Shown here in pieces: positions 51,731 through 59,879 of a DNA stretch of 64,000 bases (position 1 is its first letter; every line of letters begins with the position of its first letter). The notes beneath the pieces are model-generated. The model saw nothing but the letters and a program-made list of their open reading frames with translations, was not told the origin of the DNA and made no database searches. The stretch spans positions 62,001 to 126,000 of the forward strand of contig NZ_JABFCN010000046.1 in NCBI RefSeq assembly GCF_013087515.1, read 5' to 3'. The stretch is from Rhizobium sophorae (GTDB lineage Bacteria; Pseudomonadota; Alphaproteobacteria; Rhizobiales; Rhizobiaceae). The translations under genes were made by a program, and so were the position numbers.

Positions 51731-52687
51731 CTAGGGCGCCAACGTCGCCTCTGATGTACCGGATACCGGTTTCGATGCAAAGCGGCGCTCGCGCCAGACA
51801 ATGTAGAACCCCGACGCCATGATAATCATGATGCCGAGCCATTTGACCGCATCCGGAAAGTCGCCGAAGACCAGCCAGGCGAAGATCGTCGCCGAGACGA
51901 TCTCGAAATATTGCAGCGGCGCCAGCGTCGAGGCTGGTGCTGCGCGATAGGCATAGACGCCAAGGATGCCCGCGATTGCGGCCATGGCGCCGACGCCGGC
52001 GAGATAGAACCAGGCGCGGCCTTCCGGCATGATCGGATCGAAGAGATCGGAGCCGGTTCCCTGGCCCAGGAAAAGCAGGACGGCGCAGAAGAGCAGGCCC
52101 CAGATGCTCATCTGGAACTGCATCGCCCAAGGGTCCTCCCTGTGCGAGAGGACGCGGGTCATCAGCACGAAGATCGCGATACAGAACGCACTGACGACAG
52201 GCAGAAGCGCGATGTAGCCGACCTCTTCAAAACTCGGCTGGATGATCAGCATCGCCCCGAAGAAACCGACGCCGCAGGCGGTATAACGCCGCCAGCCGAT
52301 GGTCTCCTTCAGGAAGATGCCGCCGAGGATCGTCAGAATGATCGGCTCGACGAAAAAGATCGCAATCGCGTCGGCGACCGCCATGTATTTCAGCGTGGTG
52401 ACGAAGGAGATCATCGAGACAGTGATGATCGCGCCGCGGATTGCGTGGAACAGGCTCTGGCGCCAGGAGAAATCGGCGAAGCTGTGCCGCCATACGACGA
52501 TCGGCAGCATGCAGAGCGCCTGTACGGCGAAGCGGCCGGCGGTGATCTCCGCGGACGGGATTGTGACGATGGCAAGCTTGGCGAAAATATCGATGAGCGG
52601 CGAGAACATCACCGAGATAAACATCAGCACAAGCCCCATCGTCACGTCGGAGGCGGACGAAACGGGGCGGGCGGAGGTGCTGTTCAT
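51731..52687 (-). CDS. EamA/DMT-superfamily transporter
   Basis: 318 residues, about ten transmembrane helices in two EamA repeats. The first helix is VTMGLVLMFISVMFSPLIDIFAK; the second-repeat ending ASTLAPLQYFEIVSATIFAWLVFGDFPD is family-typical. It is a paralogue-like relative of the protein at 42810. ATG at 52687 with AGGGA upstream. It sits between the hydrolase and CoA-transferase genes with gaps of 29 and 38 bases, so it probably belongs to that operon and may move its substrate or product. Confidence 0.88.
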   Translation of the reverse strand: MNSTSARPVSSASDVTMGLVLMFISVMFSPLIDIFAKLAIVTIPSAEITAGRFAVQALCMLPIVVWRHSFADFSWRQSLFHAIRGAIITVSMISFVTTLKYMAVADAIAIFFVEPIILTILGGIFLKETIGWRRYTACGVGFFGAMLIIQPSFEEVGYIALLPVVSAFCIAIFVLMTRVLSHREDPWAMQFQMSIWGLLFCAVLLFLGQGTGSDLFDPIMPEGRAWFYLAGVGAMAAIAGILGVYAYRAAPASTLAPLQYFEIVSATIFAWLVFGDFPDAVKWLGIMIIMASGFYIVWRERRFASKPVSGTSEATLAP

Positions 52688-52716
52688 GATGAAATCCCTG
52701 TCACTCAAGATATTGA

Positions 52717-53649
52717 TCACTCAGGATCTTGGACGGCCCTGTCGCACCAGTCCGCGAAGGTTGCAATCGCCGCATCCGCGCCGATCTCATTCAGTGTTTC
52801 GTGCCGCATGTCCTGATATATCTCAATGCTGATACGGGAGAAGCCTTGGCCTTTCAAATGGTTTGACAACCAGAGCGCGGCTTTTCCATGCTCCGTCGCC
52901 GGGTCTTCTCCGCCGCCGACGAGATGGATCGGCATGTCCCGCGGCAGCCGGTCGAGGTGGATTTTCTGTGGCGCGCGGAAGGTCAGCTCGAAGATGTCGA
53001 GCCAGAGAGAGACTGAGGCGTCGAAGCCGCAGAGCGGATCGGCGACATATTTGTCGACTTCATCAGGTCTGCGCGACAGCCAGTCGAACTCGGTGCGGCG
53101 GCCGGGAATGGATTTGCCCCAGGTGCCGAAGGTGAGCTTCGGCAGAAAGCCGCTCGGCACGTCGGAGCCCTTCAGTATGCGCTCGGCAAGCAGGATCGCC
53201 TGGGCGGCGCGGCCGGCAAGGCCGACGGCGAAATTCGAATTCCAGACGGCCACGGCATCGAAGTCGGCCGGAGCCGTGACGGCAGCATTGAGGACGATGA
53301 GGCCGCCCATCGAATGGCCGAAAAGGATCACCGGCAGGCCGGGATGGCGGGAGGCCGCATGGCCGCGCATGGCGATGACGTCGCCGATCGCCCTTTCGAC
53401 CCCACCGCGCCGGGCGAAGCGGCCGATCGGCGCATCGGGTGCCGTCGTCTCGCCGTGGCCGCGATGATCATGGGCATAGACATGATAACCGCGCGCCGCC
53501 ATCGTCTCGGCAAAGACGCGGTATCGTTTCGAATGTTCGGCCAAGCCATGCGATATTAACAGAATGCCGCGTGGAGGCGTGATGGCCTCAGCATGGTGAT
53601 AGGCCAGCGACGCACCTGGCACGGCGAGCCTTTGCGTTTCAGAAAACAT
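52717..53649 (-). CDS. alpha/beta hydrolase, monoglyceride-lipase/lysophospholipase-like
   Basis: 310-residue serine hydrolase. Oxyanion-side motif ISHGLAEHSKRY, HDHRGHGET, and nucleophile elbow FGHSMGG with Ser113 are all of the Hydrolase_4 (monoglyceride lipase/PldB) type. Catalytic Asp and His are likely in LVGGGEDPATEHG and DMRHETLNE. There is no signal peptide, so it is cytoplasmic. GGGAGGACC precedes the ATG at 53649; a longer upstream reading would run through the promoter region. First gene of the leftward operon and divergent from the RNase gene. Confidence 0.88.
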   Translation of the reverse strand: MFSETQRLAVPGASLAYHHAEAITPPRGILLISHGLAEHSKRYRVFAETMAARGYHVYAHDHRGHGETTAPDAPIGRFARRGGVERAIGDVIAMRGHAASRHPGLPVILFGHSMGGLIVLNAAVTAPADFDAVAVWNSNFAVGLAGRAAQAILLAERILKGSDVPSGFLPKLTFGTWGKSIPGRRTEFDWLSRRPDEVDKYVADPLCGFDASVSLWLDIFELTFRAPQKIHLDRLPRDMPIHLVGGGEDPATEHGKAALWLSNHLKGQGFSRISIEIYQDMRHETLNEIGADAAIATFADWCDRAVQDPE

Positions 53650-53806
53650 GTGGGTCCTCCCGGCGGCAACAGACCAGATCGCCGGGTAATTGCAACATGG
53701 GCATTTGATTATCTGATAACAATTTGCGGCCTTGTTGCGATTCAGGGTTGCGGCCTTTTGATTTTGATGCTTATTTGTTCCTGTATTGTTCTTTTTGGGG
53801 GTTGAA

Positions 53807-54547
53807 ATGAGCAGCATGCAGTTGCGTACCTTGACGTTTGCCGTGTCGATGGTTGTTGCCGGCGCCGGCGTGGCACAGGAGGCCGGCGGGCGCACCCGCT
53901 TCATTCTGGCGGCAAGCTGGCAGCCGGCCTTTTGTCAGACGAACCAGAAGAAAGCCGAGTGTGCGAGCCAGACCGGCGAGCGCCCCGACGCGACGAACTT
54001 TTCGTTGCACGGACTTTGGCCGATGCGGCAGGATTATTGCGGCGTGAGCGCCGAGCAGAAGGCCGCCGACAAGGATGGCGACTGGAACAAGCTGCCGGAG
54101 GTGACGCTTGCGGCCGAGACGAAGACGGCGCTGGCAAAGGCGATGCCCGGCACGCAATCCGGCCTGGAACGGCATGAATGGGTGAAGCATGGCACCTGCA
54201 CGAAGATGAGCGCCGACGACTATTTCGGCGTCGGTGTGCATCTCGTGGGCGCACTCAACGCTTCGGCCGTGCGCGATCTTTTCGCTGCCAATATAGGCAA
54301 GCCGGTCAAGGCCGACGCGATCAAGGCGGCTTTCGACAAGAGCTTCGGGCCGGGTGCCGGCGACCGTGTCAAGATGAGCTGCCGGCGAGCCGGCAATGTC
54401 AGGATGATCAGCGAGCTGACGATCGGGCTTTCGGAAGCCGCCGGGGCGGCATCGGCGAAAAGTGCCGGCCTCGCCGATCTGATCCAGGGTGCTGGAAAAA
54501 CGTCGTTCGGCTGTGACGAGGGTGTCGTCGACGCTGCAGGCTTTTGA
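53807..54547 (+). CDS. ribonuclease T2 family protein, exported
   Basis: 246-residue periplasmic or secreted endoribonuclease. After a signal peptide (RTLTFAVSMVVAGAGVAQ), both conserved active-site segments are intact: CAS I as FSLHGLWP with His68 and CAS II as RHEWVKHGTC with His123, Glu124 and His128. Cysteines flank both segments as expected for disulfides. It cleaves RNA without strong sequence preference and may recover phosphate and nucleosides. The ATG at 53807 follows GGGGG; an upstream in-frame ATG at 53786 would only lengthen the signal. It is a single gene. Confidence 0.92.
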   Translation: MSSMQLRTLTFAVSMVVAGAGVAQEAGGRTRFILAASWQPAFCQTNQKKAECASQTGERPDATNFSLHGLWPMRQDYCGVSAEQKAADKDGDWNKLPEVTLAAETKTALAKAMPGTQSGLERHEWVKHGTCTKMSADDYFGVGVHLVGALNASAVRDLFAANIGKPVKADAIKAAFDKSFGPGAGDRVKMSCRRAGNVRMISELTIGLSEAAGAASAKSAGLADLIQGAGKTSFGCDEGVVDAAGF

Positions 54548-54645
54548 CCGGAAATCCTGAGTAAACCGGGTTTCGGCGTTGCCCGCAGGCGCTGTTTCGC
54601 CTACATAGCGGCACAATCGAAGTTTCCCGCCCGGAGCAGCGCAGC

Positions 54646-56295
54646 ATGGCACGTCAGTTCATCTATCATATGTCCGGCCTCAACAAGGCCTATGGCAACA
54701 AAAAGATCCTGGAGAATATCCACCTTTCGTTCTACCCGGATGCCAAGATCGGTATCCTTGGTCCGAACGGCGCGGGTAAATCCACCGTGCTGCGCATCAT
54801 CGCAGGTCAGGACAAGGAGTATACCGGCGAAGCCTGGCTCGCCGAAGGTGCGACAGTCGGCTATCTGGAGCAGGAGCCGCATCTCGATCCCAACAAGACG
54901 GTGTTCGAGAATGTCATGGAAGGCGTTGCCTCGAAGACGGCCGTCCTCGATCGCTACAATGAATTGATGATGAACTATTCCGACGAGACGGCGGAAGAGG
55001 GCGCCAAGCTTCAGGACGTCATCGACAGTCAGAACCTCTGGGATCTGGAAAGCCAGGTCGAGATGGCGATGGAAGCCCTGCGCTGCCCGCCGCGCGACGC
55101 CGAAGTCACCAGCCTTTCCGGTGGTGAGCGCCGCCGTGTCGCGCTCTGCCGCCTGCTGCTTTCGCAGCCGGATCTGCTGCTGCTTGACGAACCGACCAAC
55201 CACCTGGACGCCGAAACCATCGCCTGGCTCGAAAAACATCTGCGCGACTATCCTGGCGCCGTGATGATGATTACCCACGATCGCTACTTCCTGGACAACG
55301 TCACCGGATGGATCCTCGAACTCGACCGCGGCCGTGGCATCCCCTACGAAGGCAACTACTCGGCCTATCTGCAGGCGAAAGCCAAGCGCATGCTGCAGGA
55401 AAGCCGCGAAGACGCGTCGCGCCAGAAGGCGATCAGCCGCGAACAGGAATGGATCGCTTCCAGCCCGAAGGCCCGTCAGGCCAAGTCCAAGGCGCGTATC
55501 AAGTCCTACGAGCAGCTCGTGGATGCCGCCGAGAAGCAACGTCCCGGCGACGCGCAGATCATCATCCCGGTCAGTGAGCGCCTCGGCCAGGTGGTCATCG
55601 AGATGGAAGGCATCACCAAGGGTTTCGAGGGCCGCACGCTGATCAACGACCTGTCGATCAAGCTGCCGCCGGGCGGCATCGTCGGCATCATCGGCCCGAA
55701 CGGCGCCGGCAAGACGACATTGTTCAAGATGATCACCGGCCAGGAAAAGCCGGATGGCGGCTCGATCCGCATCGGCGAGACCGTGCATCTTGGTTATGTC
55801 GACCAGAGCCGCGACGCGCTTGCGGCTGACAAGACGGTCTGGGAGGAAATCTCCGGCGGCGCCGAAATCATCAAGCTCGGCAAGTTCGACATGAACTCCC
55901 GCGCCTATTGCGGCGCCTTCAACTTCAAGGGCGGCGACCAGCAGCAGAAGGTCGGCAATCTCTCTGGTGGTCAGCGCAACCGTGTTCACCTTGCCAAGAT
56001 GCTGAAGGCCGGCGGCAACGTTCTGCTGCTCGACGAACCGACCAATGACCTCGATACGGAAACGCTGGGTGCCTTGGAAAACGCGCTGGAGAACTTCGCC
56101 GGCTGCGCCATCATCATCAGCCATGATCGCATGTTTCTCGACCGTCTGGCGACGCATATCCTCGCTTTCGAAGGCGACGGCCATGTCGAATGGTTCGAAG
56201 GCAACTTCGAGGATTATGAACAGGACAAGGTGCGCCGTCTCGGCCCCGACGCCCTTAACCCGGGCAGCCAGGCCCACAAGCGTCTGACGCGCTGA
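54646..56295 (+). CDS. ettA: energy-dependent translational throttle protein EttA (ABC-F)
   Basis: 549-residue ribosome-binding ABC-F ATPase. It has two nucleotide-binding domains: Walker A GPNGAGKST at 39-47 with signature SLSGGERRRVALCRLLL and Walker B LLLLDEPTNHLD, then Walker A GPNGAGKTT near 350-358 with NLSGGQRNRVHLAK and LLLDEPTNDLD. The charged linker between them (about 245-320, RQKAISREQEWIASSPKARQ) is the tRNA-interaction motif. The N-terminus ARQFIYHMSGLNKAYGNKKIL is EttA-typical. It gates entry into elongation according to ATP/ADP ratio. Single gene with a strong terminator. Confidence 0.96.
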   Translation: MARQFIYHMSGLNKAYGNKKILENIHLSFYPDAKIGILGPNGAGKSTVLRIIAGQDKEYTGEAWLAEGATVGYLEQEPHLDPNKTVFENVMEGVASKTAVLDRYNELMMNYSDETAEEGAKLQDVIDSQNLWDLESQVEMAMEALRCPPRDAEVTSLSGGERRRVALCRLLLSQPDLLLLDEPTNHLDAETIAWLEKHLRDYPGAVMMITHDRYFLDNVTGWILELDRGRGIPYEGNYSAYLQAKAKRMLQESREDASRQKAISREQEWIASSPKARQAKSKARIKSYEQLVDAAEKQRPGDAQIIIPVSERLGQVVIEMEGITKGFEGRTLINDLSIKLPPGGIVGIIGPNGAGKTTLFKMITGQEKPDGGSIRIGETVHLGYVDQSRDALAADKTVWEEISGGAEIIKLGKFDMNSRAYCGAFNFKGGDQQQKVGNLSGGQRNRVHLAKMLKAGGNVLLLDEPTNDLDTETLGALENALENFAGCAIIISHDRMFLDRLATHILAFEGDGHVEWFEGNFEDYEQDKVRRLGPDALNPGSQAHKRLTR

Positions 56296-56318
56296 TTTCA
56301 CTCATTTTTGCTTGCGGA

Positions 56319-56345
56319 AGCCCCGGTTCGGCCGGGGCTTTTTCA
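56319..56345 (+). terminator. terminator of ettA
   Basis: AGCCCCGG, TTCGG loop, CCGGGGCT, then TTTTT, starting 24 bases past the ettA stop. Confidence 0.88.
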
Positions 56346-56421
56346 TGTCTGGCTCTGTCGCAATTTGAGCAGGCAATTTCGTGGAGAGAGCGAATTCTCG
56401 CTTGCCACCGCTCTTCAAATC

Positions 56422-56441
56422 ACATAAAGATATCTTTATAT
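56422..56441. promoter_or_regulatory. palindrome before the ArsR-methyltransferase/metF operon, candidate autoregulatory operator
   Basis: ACATAAAGATATCTTTATAT contains the 16-bp perfect palindrome ATAAAGATATCTTTAT (56424-56439). The sequence matches the metH site at 10321 in 19 of 20 positions. It ends 16 bases before the ArsR-family start codon, consistent with autorepression. Confidence 0.7.
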
Positions 56442-56457
56442 CTTGATTGGATCGAAG

Positions 56458-57483
56458 ATGAGCGAACCCTTGAAGCTTGGACTGGATGCGCTGGTGGACG
56501 TCTTGAAGGCGGCCGGCGAGCCCACGCGCCTGCGTCTGCTGGCACTTCTTGACGGCGGCGATCTGACGGTGACCGATCTTACCGAAATTCTCGGCCAATC
56601 CCAGCCCCGCATCTCGCGCCACTTGAAGCTGCTTGGCGAGGCCGAACTGATCGAACGCTACCAGGAGGGCGCCTGGGCCTATTTCCGCCTCAAGCAGGAC
56701 GGTAAGGCAGCCATGCTGGTGCGGGCGTTGCTGAAGCATGTTTCCGAGAACGATCCGACCATCCTTCGCGACGGCGAGCGGCTTTCGCTGGTCAAGCGCC
56801 AGCGCGCCGAGCGCGCACAGGCCTATTTCAGCCGCAACGCGGCCGAATGGGACGAGCTTCGCCGCCTGCATGCGGCCGATGAGGAGGTCGACGCTGCCGT
56901 CATCCGGCTGCTCGGCAGCCAGCCGATAGACTCGCTGCTCGATCTCGGCACCGGCACCGGCCGCATCCTCGAACTCCTGTCCGGGCTCTACCGACGGGCG
57001 ACCGGCGTTGATGCCAGCCGCGACATGCTGAGTGTGGCGCGCGCCAATCTCGACAAGTCCCGCATCACCAAGGCCACCGTGCGCCACGCCGATATCCTGA
57101 ACCTGCCTTTCGAGGGACAGGATTTCGATCTGGTGACGATCCATCAAGTGCTGCATTTCTTCGATCAGCCGGAGATTGCGATCGCGGAAGCGGCGCGCAT
57201 GCTCCGGCCGGGCGGCCGGCTCGTGGTCATCGACCTTGCGCCGCACACGCTCGAATATCTCCGCGACGAGCATGCGCATGTCCGTCTCGGTTTTTCGCAC
57301 CAGGCGATGTCCGACTGGTTGCGCAAGACCGGGCTCGACGTCGAGCAGGTCGTCGATCTTCATCCGGGTCAGCAAAGCGGGCAGGGGTTGACGGTCACCG
57401 TCTGGCTCGCGCGCGATCCGAGGCGCCTCATGGCTTCGCAACTAAGCGAAGGCGCCGAACCTACATTTGCCGGGAGGGTATGA
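56458..57483 (+). CDS. ArsR-family regulator fused to a SAM-dependent methyltransferase domain
   Basis: 341 residues. The N-terminal winged helix (about 8-85) has AAGEPTRLRLLALLDGGDLT and LTEILGQSQPRISRHLKLLGEAELI, without the metal-binding cysteines of ArsR itself. The C-terminal class I methyltransferase fold (about 110-320) has the SAM loop LLDLGTGTGRILELL at 160-174 and HQVLHFF. Coupling to metF one base downstream and the operator shared with metH indicate a sensor of SAM or S-adenosylhomocysteine. ArsR-type regulators of this pathway (SahR, SamR) are known in Proteobacteria; identity with either is inference. The ATG at 56458 is used. Confidence 0.87.
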   Translation: MSEPLKLGLDALVDVLKAAGEPTRLRLLALLDGGDLTVTDLTEILGQSQPRISRHLKLLGEAELIERYQEGAWAYFRLKQDGKAAMLVRALLKHVSENDPTILRDGERLSLVKRQRAERAQAYFSRNAAEWDELRRLHAADEEVDAAVIRLLGSQPIDSLLDLGTGTGRILELLSGLYRRATGVDASRDMLSVARANLDKSRITKATVRHADILNLPFEGQDFDLVTIHQVLHFFDQPEIAIAEAARMLRPGGRLVVIDLAPHTLEYLRDEHAHVRLGFSHQAMSDWLRKTGLDVEQVVDLHPGQQSGQGLTVTVWLARDPRRLMASQLSEGAEPTFAGRV

Positions 57484-57484
57484 C

Positions 57485-58387
57485 ATGGCTTTGAAAAACG
57501 AAGCGCGCGGCCGCAACATCAGGGTCTCCTTCGAATTCTTCCCGCCGAAATCGGAGGAGATGGAAGGGCAGCTCTGGCATACCGTCAGCGAACTGCAGGA
57601 CTGGGACCCGGATTTCGTCTCGGTGACTTATGGCGCCGGCGGCACCACCAGAGCGCCGACGCTGACGACGGTCACGCGGTTCCTGTCGCAGACGCCGCTT
57701 GCCACAGCCTCGCATCTCACCTGCGTCGGAGCGACCAAGGAGGAGACGCATCAGGTGGTCGACACGTTCCGCAAGGCCGGCGTGACGCATTTCGTGGCGC
57801 TGCGCGGCGATGCCCCCGGTGGTGCCGGCGCGCCCTACCAGCCGCATCCCGGCGGTTATGCCAATGCGGCGGAGCTGGTGGCCGGCCTGAAGGAAATCGG
57901 CGATTTCGAGATTTCGGTTTCCGCCTATCCGGAAAGACACCCGGAAAGCCGCGACACGGCGGCCGATATCGACATGCTGAAGCGCAAGGCCGACAATGGC
58001 GCCGACAGAGCACTGACGCAGTTCTTCTTCGACAACGATAATTTCGAGCGTTACCTGGAACGGGTGCGCGGCGCCGGCATCTCGATCCCCGTTGTGCCCG
58101 GCATAATGCCGATCCAGAACCTGACGCAGCTGAAGCGCTTCGCCGGGGCTTGCGGCACGATCATCCCCGCCTTTCTCGACGAGCGCTTCGCAGGCTTCGA
58201 CGACAAGCCCGAGGAGCGGGCAAAGGTCGCCGCCGAAGTCGCTGCCGAACAGATCGACGATCTCGTCCGGCGCGGCATCCACGACTTCCATCTCTATACG
58301 ATGAACCGTGCGCCGCTGGTTTCCGCCGTGCTCGACAATCTCGGCCTGTCCCGCCGGGCGCCAAAAAGTGCGGGCGCAGCCGCCTGA
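57485..58387 (+). CDS. metF: methylenetetrahydrofolate reductase
   Basis: 300-residue FAD-dependent TIM-barrel enzyme that reduces 5,10-methylenetetrahydrofolate to 5-methyltetrahydrofolate, the methyl donor for MetH. Family segments: ISFEFFPPKSEEMEG-like start (SFEFFPPK at about 14-21, including the catalytic Glu), DFVSVTYGAGGTTR, SHLTCVGATKEET, LRGDAPGG, and PVVPGIMPIQNLTQLKRF. ATG at 57485 with GGGAGGG upstream, one base after the regulator's stop, so it is co-transcribed. A dispersed repeat and terminator follow. Confidence 0.96.
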   Translation: MALKNEARGRNIRVSFEFFPPKSEEMEGQLWHTVSELQDWDPDFVSVTYGAGGTTRAPTLTTVTRFLSQTPLATASHLTCVGATKEETHQVVDTFRKAGVTHFVALRGDAPGGAGAPYQPHPGGYANAAELVAGLKEIGDFEISVSAYPERHPESRDTAADIDMLKRKADNGADRALTQFFFDNDNFERYLERVRGAGISIPVVPGIMPIQNLTQLKRFAGACGTIIPAFLDERFAGFDDKPEERAKVAAEVAAEQIDDLVRRGIHDFHLYTMNRAPLVSAVLDNLGLSRRAPKSAGAAA

Positions 58388-58390
58388 TCT

Positions 58391-58421
58391 TTGCGCGTCT
58401 GAAAGACGTGCGGCGCTGTAA
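58391..58421 (+). repeat. dispersed palindromic repeat (GCGCTGTAG family), copy 4
   Basis: TTTGCGCGTCTGAAAGACGT then GCGGCGCTGTAA. An internal GTCTGAAAGAC hairpin is present. Same layout as the copies at 35198 and 47053. Confidence 0.6.
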
Positions 58422-58426
58422 AAGTG

Positions 58427-58459
58427 AAAAGCGCATGTCGGGCGGGACATGCGCTTTTT
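58427..58459. terminator. terminator after metF
   Basis: AAAAGCGCATGTC pairs with GACATGCGCTTTT around a six-base loop, giving A-run and T-run on the two sides. It can also stop the leftward small-peptide transcript. Confidence 0.88.
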
Positions 58460-58526
58460 CGTTGGCGGATTGATCAGCTATTCAGGAGTTTAGGCACTAT
58501 CAGTCATTACACTTTCGTCGGCCAGC

Positions 58527-58604
58527 TCAGATGAAGAGCATGGACAAGACGAAAGCAAATGCTGCACTGACCAACAGAACATTCAAGGATTGCGTGAGTC
58601 CCAT
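58527..58604 (-). CDS. 25-aa hydrophobic small membrane protein
   Basis: ATG at 58602-58604 on the minus strand is preceded at ideal spacing by GCGAGGAGACAGAC, one of the best ribosome-binding sites in the window. The peptide starts MGLTQSLNVLLVSAAFAFVL and ends SMLFI before TGA, so nearly all of it could be a single membrane-spanning helix. About 200 AT-rich bases upstream could hold its promoter and the metF terminator lies just downstream, so it looks like a free-standing gene. The function is unknown. It could be a regulator of a membrane protein or a stress peptide; nothing in the sequence decides. Confidence 0.6.
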   Translation of the reverse strand: MGLTQSLNVLLVSAAFAFVLSMLFI

Positions 58605-58868
58605 GTCTGTCTCCTCGCGTTAACCGGCCGATAATATGTCTGAAATATGTCGGTTGGGAAGCAGATCTTATGCTGCGCTGCAGAAGGGCTCGGTGGATAA
58701 GTCGAATAGTGTTTCAGCAAGTATTTGAAATTACTTCTTAATTTTCAGAAAATTTTTGTTCACAGATTTTAACATGCCGTTAAATCGGGCGATCGCGCAT
58801 TTACCTATGCGCCCAAAACATGGCCGGCTCGCAACCGGTTGAAAACATATGGAATTCGCAACCGGTTT

Positions 58869-59774
58869 TCAGGCGGCCTTGGCCAGCATGCGATAGGCGC
58901 GGCCGTCGAGAATGACGAGGCCGAAACCGATCAGCGCCATGCCGGCAAACTCGCTCAGTGCGAGCCTTTCTCCGAGGAAGAGCACGCCGAGAAGGATGGC
59001 GCTCGGCGGCACCAGCAGGGTGACGAGCGAGGCATTGGTGGCGCCGGCCGCCGCCATGATCCGGAAATAGAGGATGTAGCCGAAGGCGGTAGACAGCAGC
59101 GCCAGTGCCAGGATGGCGAGGAGGGCATCGAGCGGCGGTGCGGCAAGCGTCCAGGGACGATCGGCCAGCAGCGACAGCGGCAGCGCAATCAGCGAGGAGG
59201 CGGTCAACTGTCCGGCTGCGGTGACAGGGGCGGGAACATTCTTGAAACGTTTTCCGTAAGTGGCGGCGAAACCATAGGAGATCGCGGCAAGCACGGGAAG
59301 AAGCAGCGCCCAGAGCGGGGCTTGGCCACCTGCCGACATGCCGGGGCCGATCAGCACGATCGTTCCGGCCAGCCCGACCAGGCAGCCGGCGATCTTTACC
59401 GGCGACAGCTTCTCGTCTGAGGTGAAGTAGTTGGCGATCAACACGGTCCAGATCGGCGTCGTCGCATTCAGGATCGCCGCCAGACCCGCGCCGATGCGGG
59501 TCTGGCCGAAGAAGATCAGCGTATGTGGCAGGGCATTGTTGATGAGCCCCAGGATCAGGAATTCGCGCCAGCGGGCCGTGAGGATCGCATGGAAGTCGAA
59601 ACGGCCGGCGATATAGATATGCAGTGCCAGCGCTGCGAGCAGCAGCCTGAAGAAGACGAGGGTCAGCGGTGGCACGTCCTGGACGGCGATGCGGGCAAAG
59701 AAGAAGGAGCCGCCCCAGATCAGGCCGAGCAGGACCAGCAGCCCCCAGGTCCAGGCATTCATTCTGCTGTCCAT
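58869..59774 (-). CDS. EamA/DMT-superfamily transporter
   Basis: 301-residue membrane protein with ten predicted helices in two EamA repeats. It opens WGLLVLLGLIWGGSFFFARIAV and shows INNALPHTLIFFGQTRIGAGLAAILNATTPIWT in the first repeat and ASLVTLLVPPSAILLGVLFLGERL in the second, closest to the RhaT/YdcZ-like exporter branch. GAGGGAGGAA precedes the ATG at 59774; a second ATG lies four codons later. Substrate unknown. Single gene. Confidence 0.9.
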   Translation of the reverse strand: MDSRMNAWTWGLLVLLGLIWGGSFFFARIAVQDVPPLTLVFFRLLLAALALHIYIAGRFDFHAILTARWREFLILGLINNALPHTLIFFGQTRIGAGLAAILNATTPIWTVLIANYFTSDEKLSPVKIAGCLVGLAGTIVLIGPGMSAGGQAPLWALLLPVLAAISYGFAATYGKRFKNVPAPVTAAGQLTASSLIALPLSLLADRPWTLAAPPLDALLAILALALLSTAFGYILYFRIMAAAGATNASLVTLLVPPSAILLGVLFLGERLALSEFAGMALIGFGLVILDGRAYRMLAKAA

Positions 59775-59879
59775 GCCGATTCCTCCCTCGCAAACCGCTC
59801 GCTTGATGCTTTAACGCAGGCGGCGAACGGCGCCACCCGTTTCTTGCGAAGCGGGAGGCGGGCAGGGCGTCAGCTGAGA

